Below the pieces are notes generated by a model. It made no database searches and was not told the DNA's origin. It was given only the letters and a program-made list of their open reading frames with translations. From Herbidospora mongoliensis (GTDB lineage: Bacteria > Actinomycetota > Actinomycetes > Streptosporangiales > Streptosporangiaceae): a stretch of 64,000 bases of DNA. The position numbers and the translations under genes were made by a program. Positions 43,612 through 52,204 of the stretch are shown here, one piece after another. The stretch covers positions 186,001 to 250,000 of the forward strand of contig NZ_BBXD01000016.1 of assembly GCF_001570545.1 (NCBI RefSeq), given 5' to 3'. Positions within the stretch are counted from its first letter, which is position 1. Each line of letters starts with the position of its first letter.

Positions 43612-44346
43612 GTGCACTTAGTAACAAGGCTTCTCACGGTGTCCCTCCTGGTCCTGACCGCCGCCTGTGGAGAGGTCACCGCCGCCGACCCATGGACGAC
43701 CGAGCCGGTCCCGGAGGTGACCGCCCCCGACGCGATCGAGACCGACTTCGACCGGCCCGCGGAGGCGGCGCCCGGCGACGACTGCAGCGTGAAGGGCGAG
43801 ACCTTCTCCGAGGACGTCCGGCTGGCCCGCTGCCTGACCGAGGAGTTCTGGACCAAGCAGTTCGCCGACTCCGGCGGCACCTACCAGCCGATCAGCAGGT
43901 TCATCGAGTACAACGGCAACGACGGCCCGGCGTGCGGGGGCCAGGCGTCCGTGCCGAACAACGCCTTCTACTGTCCCGACGGCCACTTCATCGCCTACGA
44001 CGCGACGTGGCTCCAGAGCCTGTACGACCAGCTCGGCGACGCCGCCGTCTACATCGTGATCCCCCACGAGTTCGGGCACGCGGTGCAGAACCAGCTTGAG
44101 TCCGACCACGAGTTCACCATCCAGTCGGAGCTGCAGGCGGACTGCTACGCCGGCGGCACCCTCAACGGCCTCATCACCGGCGGCCGGCTCCAAGCCCAGG
44201 AGGGCGACGACGCCGAGCTGATGGCGAACCTGGAGGCGGCCGGCGACCCCACCGACGCCTGGTGGGAGCCCGGCGCCCACGGAACCGGGGAGCAGCGGCA
44301 GCTCAACTTCGCACGGGGCTTCGACCGGGGCGTCGGGGCCTGCTGA
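43612..44346 (+). CDS. Neutral zinc metallopeptidase lipoprotein
   Basis: 244 residues from GTG at 43612 (GGGGG just upstream). Signal peptide VHLVTRLLTVSLLVLTAACG has a lipobox ending TAAC, so it is probably lipidated and outside the membrane. The zinc motif HEFGHAVQNQLE (about residue 154) gives HExxH, and SELQADCYAG supplies the downstream acidic ligand, as in the YpfJ neutral zinc peptidase family. Paired cysteines suggest disulfides. Substrate unknown; the neighbouring genes suggest envelope protein turnover. Confidence 0.85.
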   Translation: MHLVTRLLTVSLLVLTAACGEVTAADPWTTEPVPEVTAPDAIETDFDRPAEAAPGDDCSVKGETFSEDVRLARCLTEEFWTKQFADSGGTYQPISRFIEYNGNDGPACGGQASVPNNAFYCPDGHFIAYDATWLQSLYDQLGDAAVYIVIPHEFGHAVQNQLESDHEFTIQSELQADCYAGGTLNGLITGGRLQAQEGDDAELMANLEAAGDPTDAWWEPGAHGTGEQRQLNFARGFDRGVGAC

Positions 44347-44363
44347 AAGGGCAGGAGTGACTG

Positions 44364-45110
44364 ATGGCTCACGCGATGGCGAGTGGACAGGCCCGGCGAC
44401 GCCGGGTGCAGCGACCTGGTGCGGCGCTCGGGGCCGCGGTAGGGGTACTCGCCGTGGCCAACGTCCTCAACAACACGGTGGCCCGCCGGTACGCGCCGCT
44501 GACCTCGGCGGTGGCGACCGGGGCACTGCTCCTGATCGCCCGCCAGGCCGGTTCCGGCGCGCGTGACCTCGGCTTCGCCACGCCCGCCCGGGGCGCCCTC
44601 ATCGGCGGCGGCCTGGCCGCCGCCGTGGCGGCCGGCTACACCGCCGGCGTCCTGCTGCCCCCCACCCGTCGCCTGTTCCTCGACGAGCGGGCCCTCGCGC
44701 TCACCCGGGCCCGGCTGTTCGAGGAGGCGCTGCTGCAGGTTCCCGTGGGGACGGTGCTGCTGGAGGAGGTGGCCTTCCGCGGGGTGCTCCCAGAGCTGTT
44801 CGGCTACTCCCTGAAGCCCCGCGCCGCCTCGGTGGCCTCGAACGCGCTGTTCGGCCTGTGGCACGTGCTGCCCGCCCTCGACATGGCCCGCGCCAACCCG
44901 GCCGCCGCCAGAGCGGGCACCCCCCGGCTGGTCGCCGGGACCGTGGCCACCACGACCCTGGTCGGGCTGGGCTTCCACGAACTGCGCAGACGCGGCGGCC
45001 TGCTGGCCCCCGCGCTGCTGCACATCGCGACCAACTCGCTGGGCTTCCTCGCGGCCCGGGGCGCCCGCCGGATGAACGCGCGCCGGCTGCTGAAGAGGTC
45101 AGCCCGTTGA
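44364..45110 (+). CDS. CPBP-family intramembrane metalloprotease
   Basis: 248-residue polytopic protein. CPBP (Abi/Rce1-like) motifs: EEVAFRGVLPEL (motif 1, glutamate pair and Arg), NALFGLWHVLPALD (motif 2 His) and LLHIATNSLGFLA (motif 3 His/Asn). Family members cleave membrane proteins or prenylated peptides and are often linked with bacteriocin immunity. GGGCAGGAG precedes the ATG. It ends in a 12-base overlap with the convergent PIG-L gene. Confidence 0.86.
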   Translation: MAHAMASGQARRRRVQRPGAALGAAVGVLAVANVLNNTVARRYAPLTSAVATGALLLIARQAGSGARDLGFATPARGALIGGGLAAAVAAGYTAGVLLPPTRRLFLDERALALTRARLFEEALLQVPVGTVLLEEVAFRGVLPELFGYSLKPRAASVASNALFGLWHVLPALDMARANPAAARAGTPRLVAGTVATTTLVGLGFHELRRRGGLLAPALLHIATNSLGFLAARGARRMNARRLLKRSAR

Positions 45111-45818
45111 GATCACGTGGAAGGCCTCCGCGTACGTCCCCTCCGGCAGCCCCGCGCCGGCGGCGTTGGCCGACAGGAAGCCCTTGACCATGCCCTCCAG
45201 GTCGGCCATGTGCCCGGTCTGCGACTCGTGGGCGCGCAGGGCGGCGATCTTCCGGTCGACCGTGGCGGTGATGTCGACCCAGTGGTTGGGGGTGGGGGTG
45301 CCGATCATCCAGACCTCCTTCACCGTCCAGGCCTCCAGGCCCTCTTCGGTCAGCAGGTCGGGGAAGGCGTAGGGGTTGCGGGCGTCGGGGTAGACCGCGT
45401 CGAGCGCGGCCGAGCCGACCGCGCGGTGGTCGGGGTGGCTGGGGCCCAGCCGGGCGTAGTTCCGTTCGGGGGTCGAGGTGATCACCAGTTCGGGCCTCAC
45501 CTGGCGGATCACCCGGGTGATGTCCTTGCGCAGCGCGAGGGTGGCCTCGACGGCGCCGTCGGGGTAGCCGAGATGACGTACATCCGAGACCCCCACGCTC
45601 TTCGCCGCGGCCGACTGCTCGGCGCGGCGGATCTCGGCCATGCCCGCGCCGTCGGTCTCACGGTCGAAACCGCCGGCGTCGCCCGAGGTGGCCAGGAGGT
45701 AGACGACCTCGACACCCCGATCGGTGAAGGCCGCGACGGCGCCCGCGCCCCCGAAGTCGATGTCGTCGGGGTGCGCGGTCACCACCAGCACGGTCCGGAT
45801 CTCAGCGGCGTCCAGCAT
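45099..45818 (-). CDS. PIG-L family deacetylase
   Basis: 239-residue zinc N-deacetylase of the LmbE/PIG-L family. Zinc and catalytic residues lie in VVTAHPDDIDFGGAG (AHPDD, about 14-28), and the third ligand is in GPSHPDHRAVG. Relatives include MshB and Mca of mycothiol metabolism and GlcNAc-deacetylases. The size and C-terminus (HESQTGHMADLEGMVKGFLS) fit a generic actinobacterial member rather than MshB. Substrate undetermined. Confidence 0.88.
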   Translation of the reverse strand: MLDAAEIRTVLVVTAHPDDIDFGGAGAVAAFTDRGVEVVYLLATSGDAGGFDRETDGAGMAEIRRAEQSAAAKSVGVSDVRHLGYPDGAVEATLALRKDITRVIRQVRPELVITSTPERNYARLGPSHPDHRAVGSAALDAVYPDARNPYAFPDLLTEEGLEAWTVKEVWMIGTPTPNHWVDITATVDRKIAALRAHESQTGHMADLEGMVKGFLSANAAGAGLPEGTYAEAFHVISTG

Positions 45819-45875
45819 GTGTCCTCCTAGTAGTTCATTTGTGCGAACAGTAGGACCGACGCCGCCGATTCCCGG

Positions 45876-46712
45876 CTAGCAGTTGACGATGTCGTTGCCG
45901 TCGTTGTCCTTGGCGACGTCGTTGCCCCAGCGGGACAGGTAGTAGGCCGAGACCCACTGGCCCTGCCAGGGGTTGCCCTCGTCGAGGTCGGTCTTCAGCC
46001 ACCAGGTGTTCCAGGCCGAGCCGACCTGGACCTTCGGGCCCTTGGCGCGGCAGTAGACGTAGTTCGTGCCCTTGTAGAGGGTGCCGGTACGTGTGCCGCC
46101 GGGGGAGGAGTAGCCGGGGGCGTCGGCGAACGTGTCGACCCACTGCTTCCCCGGTGTGGACGGCGGAGTCGTAGCGCCGCCGCAGTTGGTGCTGGTCATG
46201 TTGAACGGGCCCGATGGGGTCGGGTTGGCGGTGCGGCCCTGGATGACCGGGATCACGATGTGCTGGGTGTCGCCGTTCGTCGTGCTGTTGGGGTTGGCGA
46301 GCTGCTCGTAGTGCAGGTGCGCGGTGCCGGTCCCCACGCTGCCGACGTAGCCGATGACGTCGCCGCGCTTCACGTTGCCGATCCCGCGCACCCCCGTCAT
46401 GTGCAGGTAGACGGTGAACCAGCCGCCGCCGTGCGCGATCTCCAGGCCGCCCGGCGAGAACGTCTCGTGGATGTAGCCGTCGGCCGAGGCCAGCACGGGC
46501 ACCCCGGTCTGCGGTCCGGGGACCTTGTACATGTCGATCTTGCCGACCGGGGTGTGGCCGTTGTAGGTGGTGAGGGCGACGACGGTGTTGCAGGCGTAGG
46601 GGAGCCGGAAGTCGGGGCGCGGGCCCAGCGCGGCCGCGCCGGCGGCCTGCGGGACCGCGAACGTGGAGGCGAGGACGGCGGCGACGGCCGCGATGATGCG
46701 GAGGGGTCTCAT
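45876..46712 (-). CDS. Secreted M23 peptidase with C-terminal YVSAYYLSRWGN module (3)
   Basis: 278 residues with a signal peptide (RIIAAVAAVLASTFAVPQAA). The LytM/M23 fold shows zinc residues in GHTPVGKIDMYKV (His and Asp) and HLHYEQ near residue 145. Residues 190-278 are a separate module, VDTFADAPGYSSPGGTRTGT to VSAYYLSRWGNDVAKDNDGN, also found in the next two genes. It probably cleaves peptidoglycan cross-bridges or peptides outside the cell. It is the last of three tandem paralogues, 17 bases after the previous one. Confidence 0.88.
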   Translation of the reverse strand: MRPLRIIAAVAAVLASTFAVPQAAGAAALGPRPDFRLPYACNTVVALTTYNGHTPVGKIDMYKVPGPQTGVPVLASADGYIHETFSPGGLEIAHGGGWFTVYLHMTGVRGIGNVKRGDVIGYVGSVGTGTAHLHYEQLANPNSTTNGDTQHIVIPVIQGRTANPTPSGPFNMTSTNCGGATTPPSTPGKQWVDTFADAPGYSSPGGTRTGTLYKGTNYVYCRAKGPKVQVGSAWNTWWLKTDLDEGNPWQGQWVSAYYLSRWGNDVAKDNDGNDIVNC

Positions 46713-46729
46713 GTCAGGGTCCGTTCGGG

Positions 46730-47590
46730 TCAGCAGGGGCGGATGTCGTTGCCGTCGTTGTCCTTGGCCACGTCGTTGCCCCAGCGGGACAGGTAGTAGG
46801 CCGAGACGTACTGGTTCTGCCAGGGCGAGCCCTCGTCGAGGTCGGTCTTGAGCCACCAGGTGTTCCAGTTGGAGCCGACCCGGACCTCCGGGCCCCGCAC
46901 CCGGCAGTAGACGTAGTTGGTGCCGGCGTAGAGGGTGCCGGTACGCGTGCCGCCCGGTGTGGAGTGGCCGGGCGCGTTGGCGAAGGTGTCGACGTTGACC
47001 TTCGTGGGCGCGGGCGGGGGCTGGGTGCCGCCGCAGTTGTTGCTCGTCACGTTGCGCCAGGTCTGGCCGTTGCCCTGGCCGTACTCGACGCCGTTGAACA
47101 CCGGGCGGACCCGCTCGGTGCCGCTGGCGCCCCAGGTGGCGGTGCCGTTGCCGTTGGCGTCGTAGTTCTGCTCGAAGTGCAGGTGCGGGTGGCCGTTGGA
47201 GGTGTCGCCGGTGGCGCCGACGGTCCCGATGACCTGACCCTGCGACACGGTCTGGCCGACCGAGACCGAACGGGTGGCCATGTGCAGGTACGTGGAGTAC
47301 CAGCCGCCGCCGTGGTTGATCTGGATGACGTTGCCGGGCCCGTTCGCGTCCTGCCGGTAGGACAGCTTGACGGTGCCGGCCGCCGACGCGAGGAGGGTGG
47401 CGCCGTTGGTGCCGGTCTGGTTGGGCTCCTTGACCATGTCGAGTGCGGGAGCGTGCGCCCAGGTGTCCAGGCGCCACTGCTGGCCGCAGAGGAAGGGCAG
47501 CTGGAAACCGGGCTTGGCCTGGGCGGGTGCGGCGAAGACGAGGCTCGCTCCGGCGACGGCCAGGGCGGTCAGTGCGGACAGGCGCTTCAT
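46730..47590 (-). CDS. Secreted M23 peptidase with C-terminal YVSAYYLSRWGN module (2)
   Basis: 286 residues, signal peptide MKRLSALTALAVAGASLVFA followed by an AQA cleavage site. M23 zinc residues: WAHAPALDMVKE and HPHLHFEQ (HxH) near residue 140. The linker QPPPAPTK leads to the same C-terminal module as its neighbours. The catalytic half differs more between paralogues than the C-terminal module does. Same strand and close packing indicate an operon. Confidence 0.88.
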   Translation of the reverse strand: MKRLSALTALAVAGASLVFAAPAQAKPGFQLPFLCGQQWRLDTWAHAPALDMVKEPNQTGTNGATLLASAAGTVKLSYRQDANGPGNVIQINHGGGWYSTYLHMATRSVSVGQTVSQGQVIGTVGATGDTSNGHPHLHFEQNYDANGNGTATWGASGTERVRPVFNGVEYGQGNGQTWRNVTSNNCGGTQPPPAPTKVNVDTFANAPGHSTPGGTRTGTLYAGTNYVYCRVRGPEVRVGSNWNTWWLKTDLDEGSPWQNQYVSAYYLSRWGNDVAKDNDGNDIRPC

Positions 47591-47603
47591 TTTTTCGGTC
47601 CTC

Positions 47604-48419
47604 TCAACAGGTGCGGATGTCGACGCCGCGGTTGTCCTCGGCGACGTCGTTGCCCCGGCGGGACAGGTAATAGGCGGAGACGTACTGGTCGGTGAAGGGC
47701 TCGCCCTGGTCCAGGTCGGTGCGCAGCCACCAGGTGTTCCAGGCCGTACCGGCCTGCACGGTGGGGCCCTTGACCTTGCAGTAGACGTAGCTGGTCCCGG
47801 CGTGGAGGACGCCGGTCCTGGCGCCTCCCGGGGTGGCGCGGCCGGGGGCGTCGGCGAAGGTGTCGACGTAGTAGAGGGTCGGTGGCGGCATCGGGCCCAC
47901 GCCGCAGTTGGCGCTGACAGCGGGGGTCGCGGCCGGATACCAGGAGCGGGCCAGCGGGACGCCGTTCAGCACCGGCCGCACGACGACGCCGTCGTGGATC
48001 TGCTCGTAGTGCAGGTGCGGCCCGCTGGTGAACGTGCCGGTGTTGCCGACCTGGGCGATCTGCTGGCCTCGTGCGACGGTCTGGCCGACCGTGACGCGGA
48101 CGCTGGACTCCCGCAGGTGCATGTAGCGGGTCCGCCAGCGGTCGCCGTGGTCGAGGGTGACGACGTTGCCGGCGTCGTCGTGCCACTCTGCCTCGACGAC
48201 CGTGCCGCCCTGGGAGGCGAGCACCGGCTTGCCGAGCGCGGGGGAGCCCCGGGGGACCATGTCGATCTTGTCGGGATCGGCGTGGTCGTCGTGGGTGTAG
48301 GTCTGCCACGTCTCCCCGCAGGGGACGGGTAACTGGAGGTCGGGCCGGGCGGCGGCGTCGGCGCCAGGTGTGACTGTGCAGGCGCTGACGATCATGAGCG
48401 CCGCGACCGTTGTCCTCAT
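47604..48419 (-). CDS. Secreted M23 peptidase with C-terminal YVSAYYLSRRGN module (1)
   Basis: 271 residues, first gene of the M23 trio. The N-terminus MRTTVAALMIVSACTVTPGA contains SAC and may be a lipoprotein or ordinary signal peptide. M23 residues: HADPDKIDMVPRG (His, Asp) and GPHLHYEQIHD. The C-terminal module (about 185-271) has YYVDTFADAPGRATPGGART and QYVSAYYLSRRGNDVAEDN. AAGGAGG lies about seven bases before the ATG. The promoter region is shared with the divergent HTH membrane gene and holds an 11-bp inverted repeat. Confidence 0.88.
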   Translation of the reverse strand: MRTTVAALMIVSACTVTPGADAAARPDLQLPVPCGETWQTYTHDDHADPDKIDMVPRGSPALGKPVLASQGGTVVEAEWHDDAGNVVTLDHGDRWRTRYMHLRESSVRVTVGQTVARGQQIAQVGNTGTFTSGPHLHYEQIHDGVVVRPVLNGVPLARSWYPAATPAVSANCGVGPMPPPTLYYVDTFADAPGRATPGGARTGVLHAGTSYVYCKVKGPTVQAGTAWNTWWLRTDLDQGEPFTDQYVSAYYLSRRGNDVAEDNRGVDIRTC

Positions 48420-48498
48420 CGTGCCTCCTTTCCTTCCGGGTGCCGTCGAAATGAAGCACGGCGGCTCGGGGCGGCGGCAGATGTGCGCTGATCAGAAC

Positions 48499-48541
48499 GT
48501 TCTGAACGGCGTTCTCCCAGCTCGGAGGCTCCGTTCAGAAC
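48499..48541. promoter_or_regulatory. Inverted repeat between M23 trio and membrane HTH gene
   Basis: GTTCTGAACGG (48499-48509) and CCGTTCAGAAC (48531-48541) are perfect reverse complements, 21 bases apart. The left arm overlaps a 12-bp palindrome CAGAACGTTCTG (48493-48504). TTGACC (48544-48549) with CATGAT 18 bases later may be the promoter of the + strand gene. Likely operator for a regulator of the divergent genes. Confidence 0.5.
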
Positions 48542-48602
48542 TGGTTGACCGTGCTGTCAGGGGGCAGGCATGATGCTGCTCGGTCGACCGTGGGGGTGTG
48601 AC

Positions 48603-49406
48603 GTGGCCGCTGTCGAAGCACCGCCGCCCGATCCGGACGGCGTCTCCACCTGGCCGGAGCTGACCGAGAAGCTCCGCGAGCTCCATGTGTGGTCCGGAAG
48701 GCCGAAGTACGCCGTCCTGTCGGCCCACTCGAACCTGGCGCCGTCGGCCATCTCGGGCGTCATCGGCAAGAACCCGCTGACCCGCCCGCCCGAGGCCACC
48801 ACGCTCCGCTTCGTCGAGGCCTGTCTCACGTACGGGAAGGCCCCTACCAAGGAACTGCACCGCTGGTCGGCCGTCTGGACCCGGCTGTCTCAGCAGCCCG
48901 AGAGCGCCCAGCCGGTGGGGGCGCCGCCGCCCCGATTACGGCCCCGGTGGCACCTGCCCGCGCTGGCCGGTGCCGCCGCCGTCGCCGGAGCGGTGATCGT
49001 GGCCTTCGCCCCCGCCCTGCTGACCGGCGCGGGCACCCCGGCGGCCATGCCGACCGGCGGTGAAGCCCCCGCCGCCTGCTCGCCCGATCCGGAACGCATC
49101 GAAGATCTGCGCCGGAGCCTGATCTGGGACGGCGTCTTCCGGTGCGGCAACACCCCGGAGATCTCCGTCTACGAGCATCCCCGCGTCGGCGCCATCGTCG
49201 GCCTGCTGGTCACCGGCGACAACTGGTTCGTCTGCTGGACGCGCGGCGAGCGCCACCAAGGCGGCAACGACGTCTGGTACTACACCCAGGGCGACCACTC
49301 GGCCGCCAAGAAGGAACTGGAGGCCTGGGGCTTCGTCCCGGCTGTGAACCTCGACACCACCACCGATCCCGACCCAGGTGTGGACCGCAAGTGTTCGTTC
49401 ACTTGA
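48603..49406 (+). CDS. Membrane-anchored HTH-like protein with extracytoplasmic domain
   Basis: 267 residues from GTG at 48603 (GGGGGTG five bases upstream). Residues 15-90 resemble a cytosolic XRE-like HTH (TWPELTEKLRELHVWSGRPK, YAVLSAHSNLAPSAISGVIG). A single transmembrane helix (about 118-140) follows, then an extracytoplasmic part with three cysteines and the segment VTGDNWFVCWTRGERHQGGN. The layout fits a one-component transmembrane regulator. It is divergent from the three M23 peptidases and separated from them by an operator-like repeat. Similar HTH-TM proteins are common in actinomycetes; ligand and targets unknown. Confidence 0.65.
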   Translation: MAAVEAPPPDPDGVSTWPELTEKLRELHVWSGRPKYAVLSAHSNLAPSAISGVIGKNPLTRPPEATTLRFVEACLTYGKAPTKELHRWSAVWTRLSQQPESAQPVGAPPPRLRPRWHLPALAGAAAVAGAVIVAFAPALLTGAGTPAAMPTGGEAPAACSPDPERIEDLRRSLIWDGVFRCGNTPEISVYEHPRVGAIVGLLVTGDNWFVCWTRGERHQGGNDVWYYTQGDHSAAKKELEAWGFVPAVNLDTTTDPDPGVDRKCSFT

Positions 49407-49463
49407 GCACTGTGTCTTTGCTTCGCGGAGCGAAGTGTCAGTGGGCGGCTCTAACCTAGACGC

Positions 49464-51704
49464 GTGACCCATCCCTTGCTTGACGGCCTCAACCCCCAGC
49501 AGAAGGAGGCCGTCGTCCACCAGGGCGGCCCCCTGCTCATCGTCGCGGGAGCCGGGTCGGGCAAGACCAGGGTGCTCACCCACCGCATCGCCTATCTACT
49601 GGCCGAGCGCGACGTGCATCCGGGCGAGATCCTCGCGATCACCTTCACCAACAAGGCCGCGCGCGAGATGAAAGACCGGGTCGACAAGCTGATCGGCCCG
49701 CGCTCGAAGGCCATGTGGGTGATGACCTTCCACAGCGCCTGCGTGCGGATCCTCCGCCGTGAGGCCAAGCGGCTGGGCTTCACCTCCAGCTTCTCGATCT
49801 ACGACCAGGCCGACTCCCAGCGCCTGATGGCGATGGTCTGCCGCGAGATGGACCTCGATCCCAAGCGCTACCCCCCGAGGTCGTTCTCCGCCCAGGTCAG
49901 CAACATGAAGAACGAGCTGGTCGACTACGAGACCGCCCTCGACAAGGCGCAGACCCACCTCGAGAAGACGGTCGCCGAGGCCTACCGCACCTACCAGCAG
50001 CGCCTCACCGAGGCCGGCGCGATGGACTTCGACGACCTGATCATGCTCACGGTCACGCTGTTCCAGCTCTTCCCCGAGGTCGCCGAGCACTACCGGCGCC
50101 GGTTCCGCCACGTCATGGTCGACGAATACCAAGACACCAACCACGCGCAATACACGCTGGTCAGGGAGATGGTCGGCGTCGAGGAGAAGCGCACCGCCGA
50201 CGGCGACCCAGTCAGGCCGGGCACCGAAGACGCGCTGCCCCCCGCCGAACTCGTGGTCGTCGGCGACGCCGACCAGTCGATCTACGCCTTCCGCGGCGCC
50301 TCGATCCGCAACATCCTGGAGTTCGAGCGCGACTATCCGTCGGCCAAGACGATCCTGCTCGAGCAGAACTACCGCTCGACCCAGACGATCCTCAACGCGG
50401 CCAACGCGGTCATCTCCCGCAACGAGAGCCGCAAGCCCAAGAACCTCTGGTCCGACCAGGGCGCCGGCCCGAAGATCGTCGGCTACGTCGCCGACAACGA
50501 ACACGACGAGGCCACTTTCGTCGCCCAGGAAGTCGACCGCCTCACCGACGACGAGGGCGTCAGCCCCGGCCAGGTGGCCGTCTTCTACCGCACCAACTCG
50601 GCCTCCCGCGTGTTCGAGGAGATCTTCATCCGCACCGGCCTGCCCTACCGGGTCGTCGGCGGCGTGCGCTTCTACGAGCGCAAAGAGGTCAAAGACCTGC
50701 TGGCCTACCTGCGGGTGCTGTCGAACCCGTCCGACACGGTGTCGCTCCGTCGGATCCTGAACGTCCCCAAGCGCGGCATCGGCGACCGGGCCGAGGCGAC
50801 GGTCGAGACGTTCGCACTACGGGAGCGCGTCTCCTTCTGGGAAGGCCTGCGCCGCGCCGAGGAGGCGCCCGGCATCGCGACCCGCTCGCTCAACCAGATC
50901 CGCGAGTTCGTCACCCTGCTCGACGGCCTGCGGGGGAAGGAGCTCACCATCTCCGACCTGGCCGAGGAGATCCTCACCACCACCGGCTATCGCACCGAGC
51001 TGGAGACCTCCGGCGACCCGCAGGACGAGAGCCGCATCGAGAACCTCAACGAGCTCATCTCGGTCGCCTCCGAGTTCGAGGCGGCCAACCCCGAGGGCAA
51101 CCTGGTCGACTTCCTGGAGCAGGTCTCCCTGGTCGCCGACGCCGACTCGATCCCCGACCCCGAGAGCGGGGCCGGCGGCGTGGTGACCCTGATGACCCTC
51201 CACACGGCCAAGGGCCTGGAGTTCCCCGTGGTCTTCCTGACCGCGCTGGAAGACGGCGTCTTCCCCCACATGCGCTCCCTCAGCGACCCCAAGGAACTGG
51301 AAGAGGAGCGCCGCCTCGCTTACGTGGGCATCACCCGCGCCGAGAAGCGCCTCTACCTGTCCCGAGCCGCCGTCCGCACCGCCTGGGGCGCCCCGTCCTT
51401 CAACCCCGCCTCCCGCTTCCTGTCCGAGATTCCGGGCGACCTGGTCGAGTGGCGCAACGACCCGAAGAAGAACGCCTGGAGCGCCGCGACCAAGCGGGAA
51501 CTGCGCCCTCTGTCGAACCGGGGCACCGGAAAGCCGGTCCTCCAGCTGACCCCCGGCGACCGGGTGACCCACGACCAGTTCGGCCTCGGCACCGTGATGC
51601 TGGTCGAGGGCGAGGGCGAGAAGACCCGAGCCAAGATCGACTTCGGCAGCTCAGGCGAGAAGACCTTGATGGTCAACTACGCGAAGACCCTCGAAAAGCT
51701 GTAA
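49464..51704 (+). CDS. pcrA: ATP-dependent DNA helicase PcrA/UvrD
   Basis: 746-residue superfamily 1A 3'-5' helicase for nucleotide excision and mismatch repair and for clearing stalled replication or transcription. Motifs in order: LNPQQKEAV (Q motif), VAGAGSGKTRVLTHR (Walker A, about residues 28-42), ITFTNKAAREMKDRV, HVMVDEYQDTN (Walker B), VVGDADQSIYAFRGA (motif III), LEQNYRST, VTLMTLHTAKGLEFPVVFL (motif V) and RRLAYVGITRAEKRLYL (motif VI). A C-terminal Tudor-like tail (PGDRVTHDQFGLGTVM) binds RNA polymerase in relatives. Starts with GTG. Confidence 0.96.
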   Translation: MTHPLLDGLNPQQKEAVVHQGGPLLIVAGAGSGKTRVLTHRIAYLLAERDVHPGEILAITFTNKAAREMKDRVDKLIGPRSKAMWVMTFHSACVRILRREAKRLGFTSSFSIYDQADSQRLMAMVCREMDLDPKRYPPRSFSAQVSNMKNELVDYETALDKAQTHLEKTVAEAYRTYQQRLTEAGAMDFDDLIMLTVTLFQLFPEVAEHYRRRFRHVMVDEYQDTNHAQYTLVREMVGVEEKRTADGDPVRPGTEDALPPAELVVVGDADQSIYAFRGASIRNILEFERDYPSAKTILLEQNYRSTQTILNAANAVISRNESRKPKNLWSDQGAGPKIVGYVADNEHDEATFVAQEVDRLTDDEGVSPGQVAVFYRTNSASRVFEEIFIRTGLPYRVVGGVRFYERKEVKDLLAYLRVLSNPSDTVSLRRILNVPKRGIGDRAEATVETFALRERVSFWEGLRRAEEAPGIATRSLNQIREFVTLLDGLRGKELTISDLAEEILTTTGYRTELETSGDPQDESRIENLNELISVASEFEAANPEGNLVDFLEQVSLVADADSIPDPESGAGGVVTLMTLHTAKGLEFPVVFLTALEDGVFPHMRSLSDPKELEEERRLAYVGITRAEKRLYLSRAAVRTAWGAPSFNPASRFLSEIPGDLVEWRNDPKKNAWSAATKRELRPLSNRGTGKPVLQLTPGDRVTHDQFGLGTVMLVEGEGEKTRAKIDFGSSGEKTLMVNYAKTLEKL

Positions 51705-51749
51705 ATCCCGCCAGGCGCCTCGCCTGCTGTGATCTGCACGGGTGACCTG

Positions 51750-51781
51750 CGCGAAAGGTCTCGCTGCTTGCTCCTTTCGCG
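51750..51781 (+). terminator. Probable pcrA terminator
   Basis: CGCGAAAGG (51750-51758) and CCTTTCGCG (51773-51781) pair perfectly around a 14-base loop, followed by TTTGCT. It starts 46 bases after the pcrA stop. Confidence 0.6.
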
Positions 51782-52015
51782 TTTGCTCGCCTCCTTGCTG
51801 TCGAGGATCTGGGCCTCGCTGGGATTTCGTCAGCAACGACTTCGCCGGTATTGGGCCTTCGTGGCTGCTGGGTTTGTCGCCACTGGTCTATTTGTCGGTG
51901 GCAAGCTCGCCGCCGTTCCGGGTCTTTTCTTCCGTTACGGCTCCGCCTACTTGGGCACCGCCCGCCGCCCCGGTCCTGTCCGTATCCGGCGCCAACCGGC
52001 CGCTCCCGGTCGCGC

Positions 52016-52080
52016 CGCGCCACGGAACAGGCGTGCCACGGAACAGGCGCGCCACGGGACCACGCGTGCCACGGAACGGG
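52016..52080 (+). repeat. Four tandem degenerate 15-18 bp repeats
   Basis: Units CGCGCCACGGAACAGG, CGTGCCACGGAACAGG, CGCGCCACGGGACCA and CGCGTGCCACGGAACGGG follow each other without gaps. They lie 125 bases upstream of the amidohydrolase start. A cluster of direct repeats could be regulator sites or a simple slippage product. Confidence 0.6.
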
Positions 52081-52204
52081 CGAGGGCAGGGGACGGGTCA
52101 GGGCGTGAACTCGGGCGGGTGGGGGAGCAAGATCCGAGAAAGGGTGACGCAGGGCCGCGGAATGCGATATTTCCTGACGCGGACACCCGAGAGACGAGGA
52201 TCAC

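Larger units (their letters stand above)
51705..52204. other. 500-base non-coding spacer after pcrA
   Basis: No credible gene. A hairpin at 51750-51781 probably ends the pcrA transcript. A cluster of four degenerate repeats built on GCCACGGAAC occupies 52016-52080. Open frames here (for example 51729-52220 and 51742-52293) lack domains, have cysteine/serine/arginine-rich low-quality sequence, and run into the amidohydrolase gene out of frame. Confidence 0.6.

Noticed and set aside
48493-48504. LexA (SOS) box
   Set aside because: CAGAACGTTCTG lacks the spacing of the actinobacterial SOS box (CGAAC-N4-GTTCG), and the neighbours are not damage genes.
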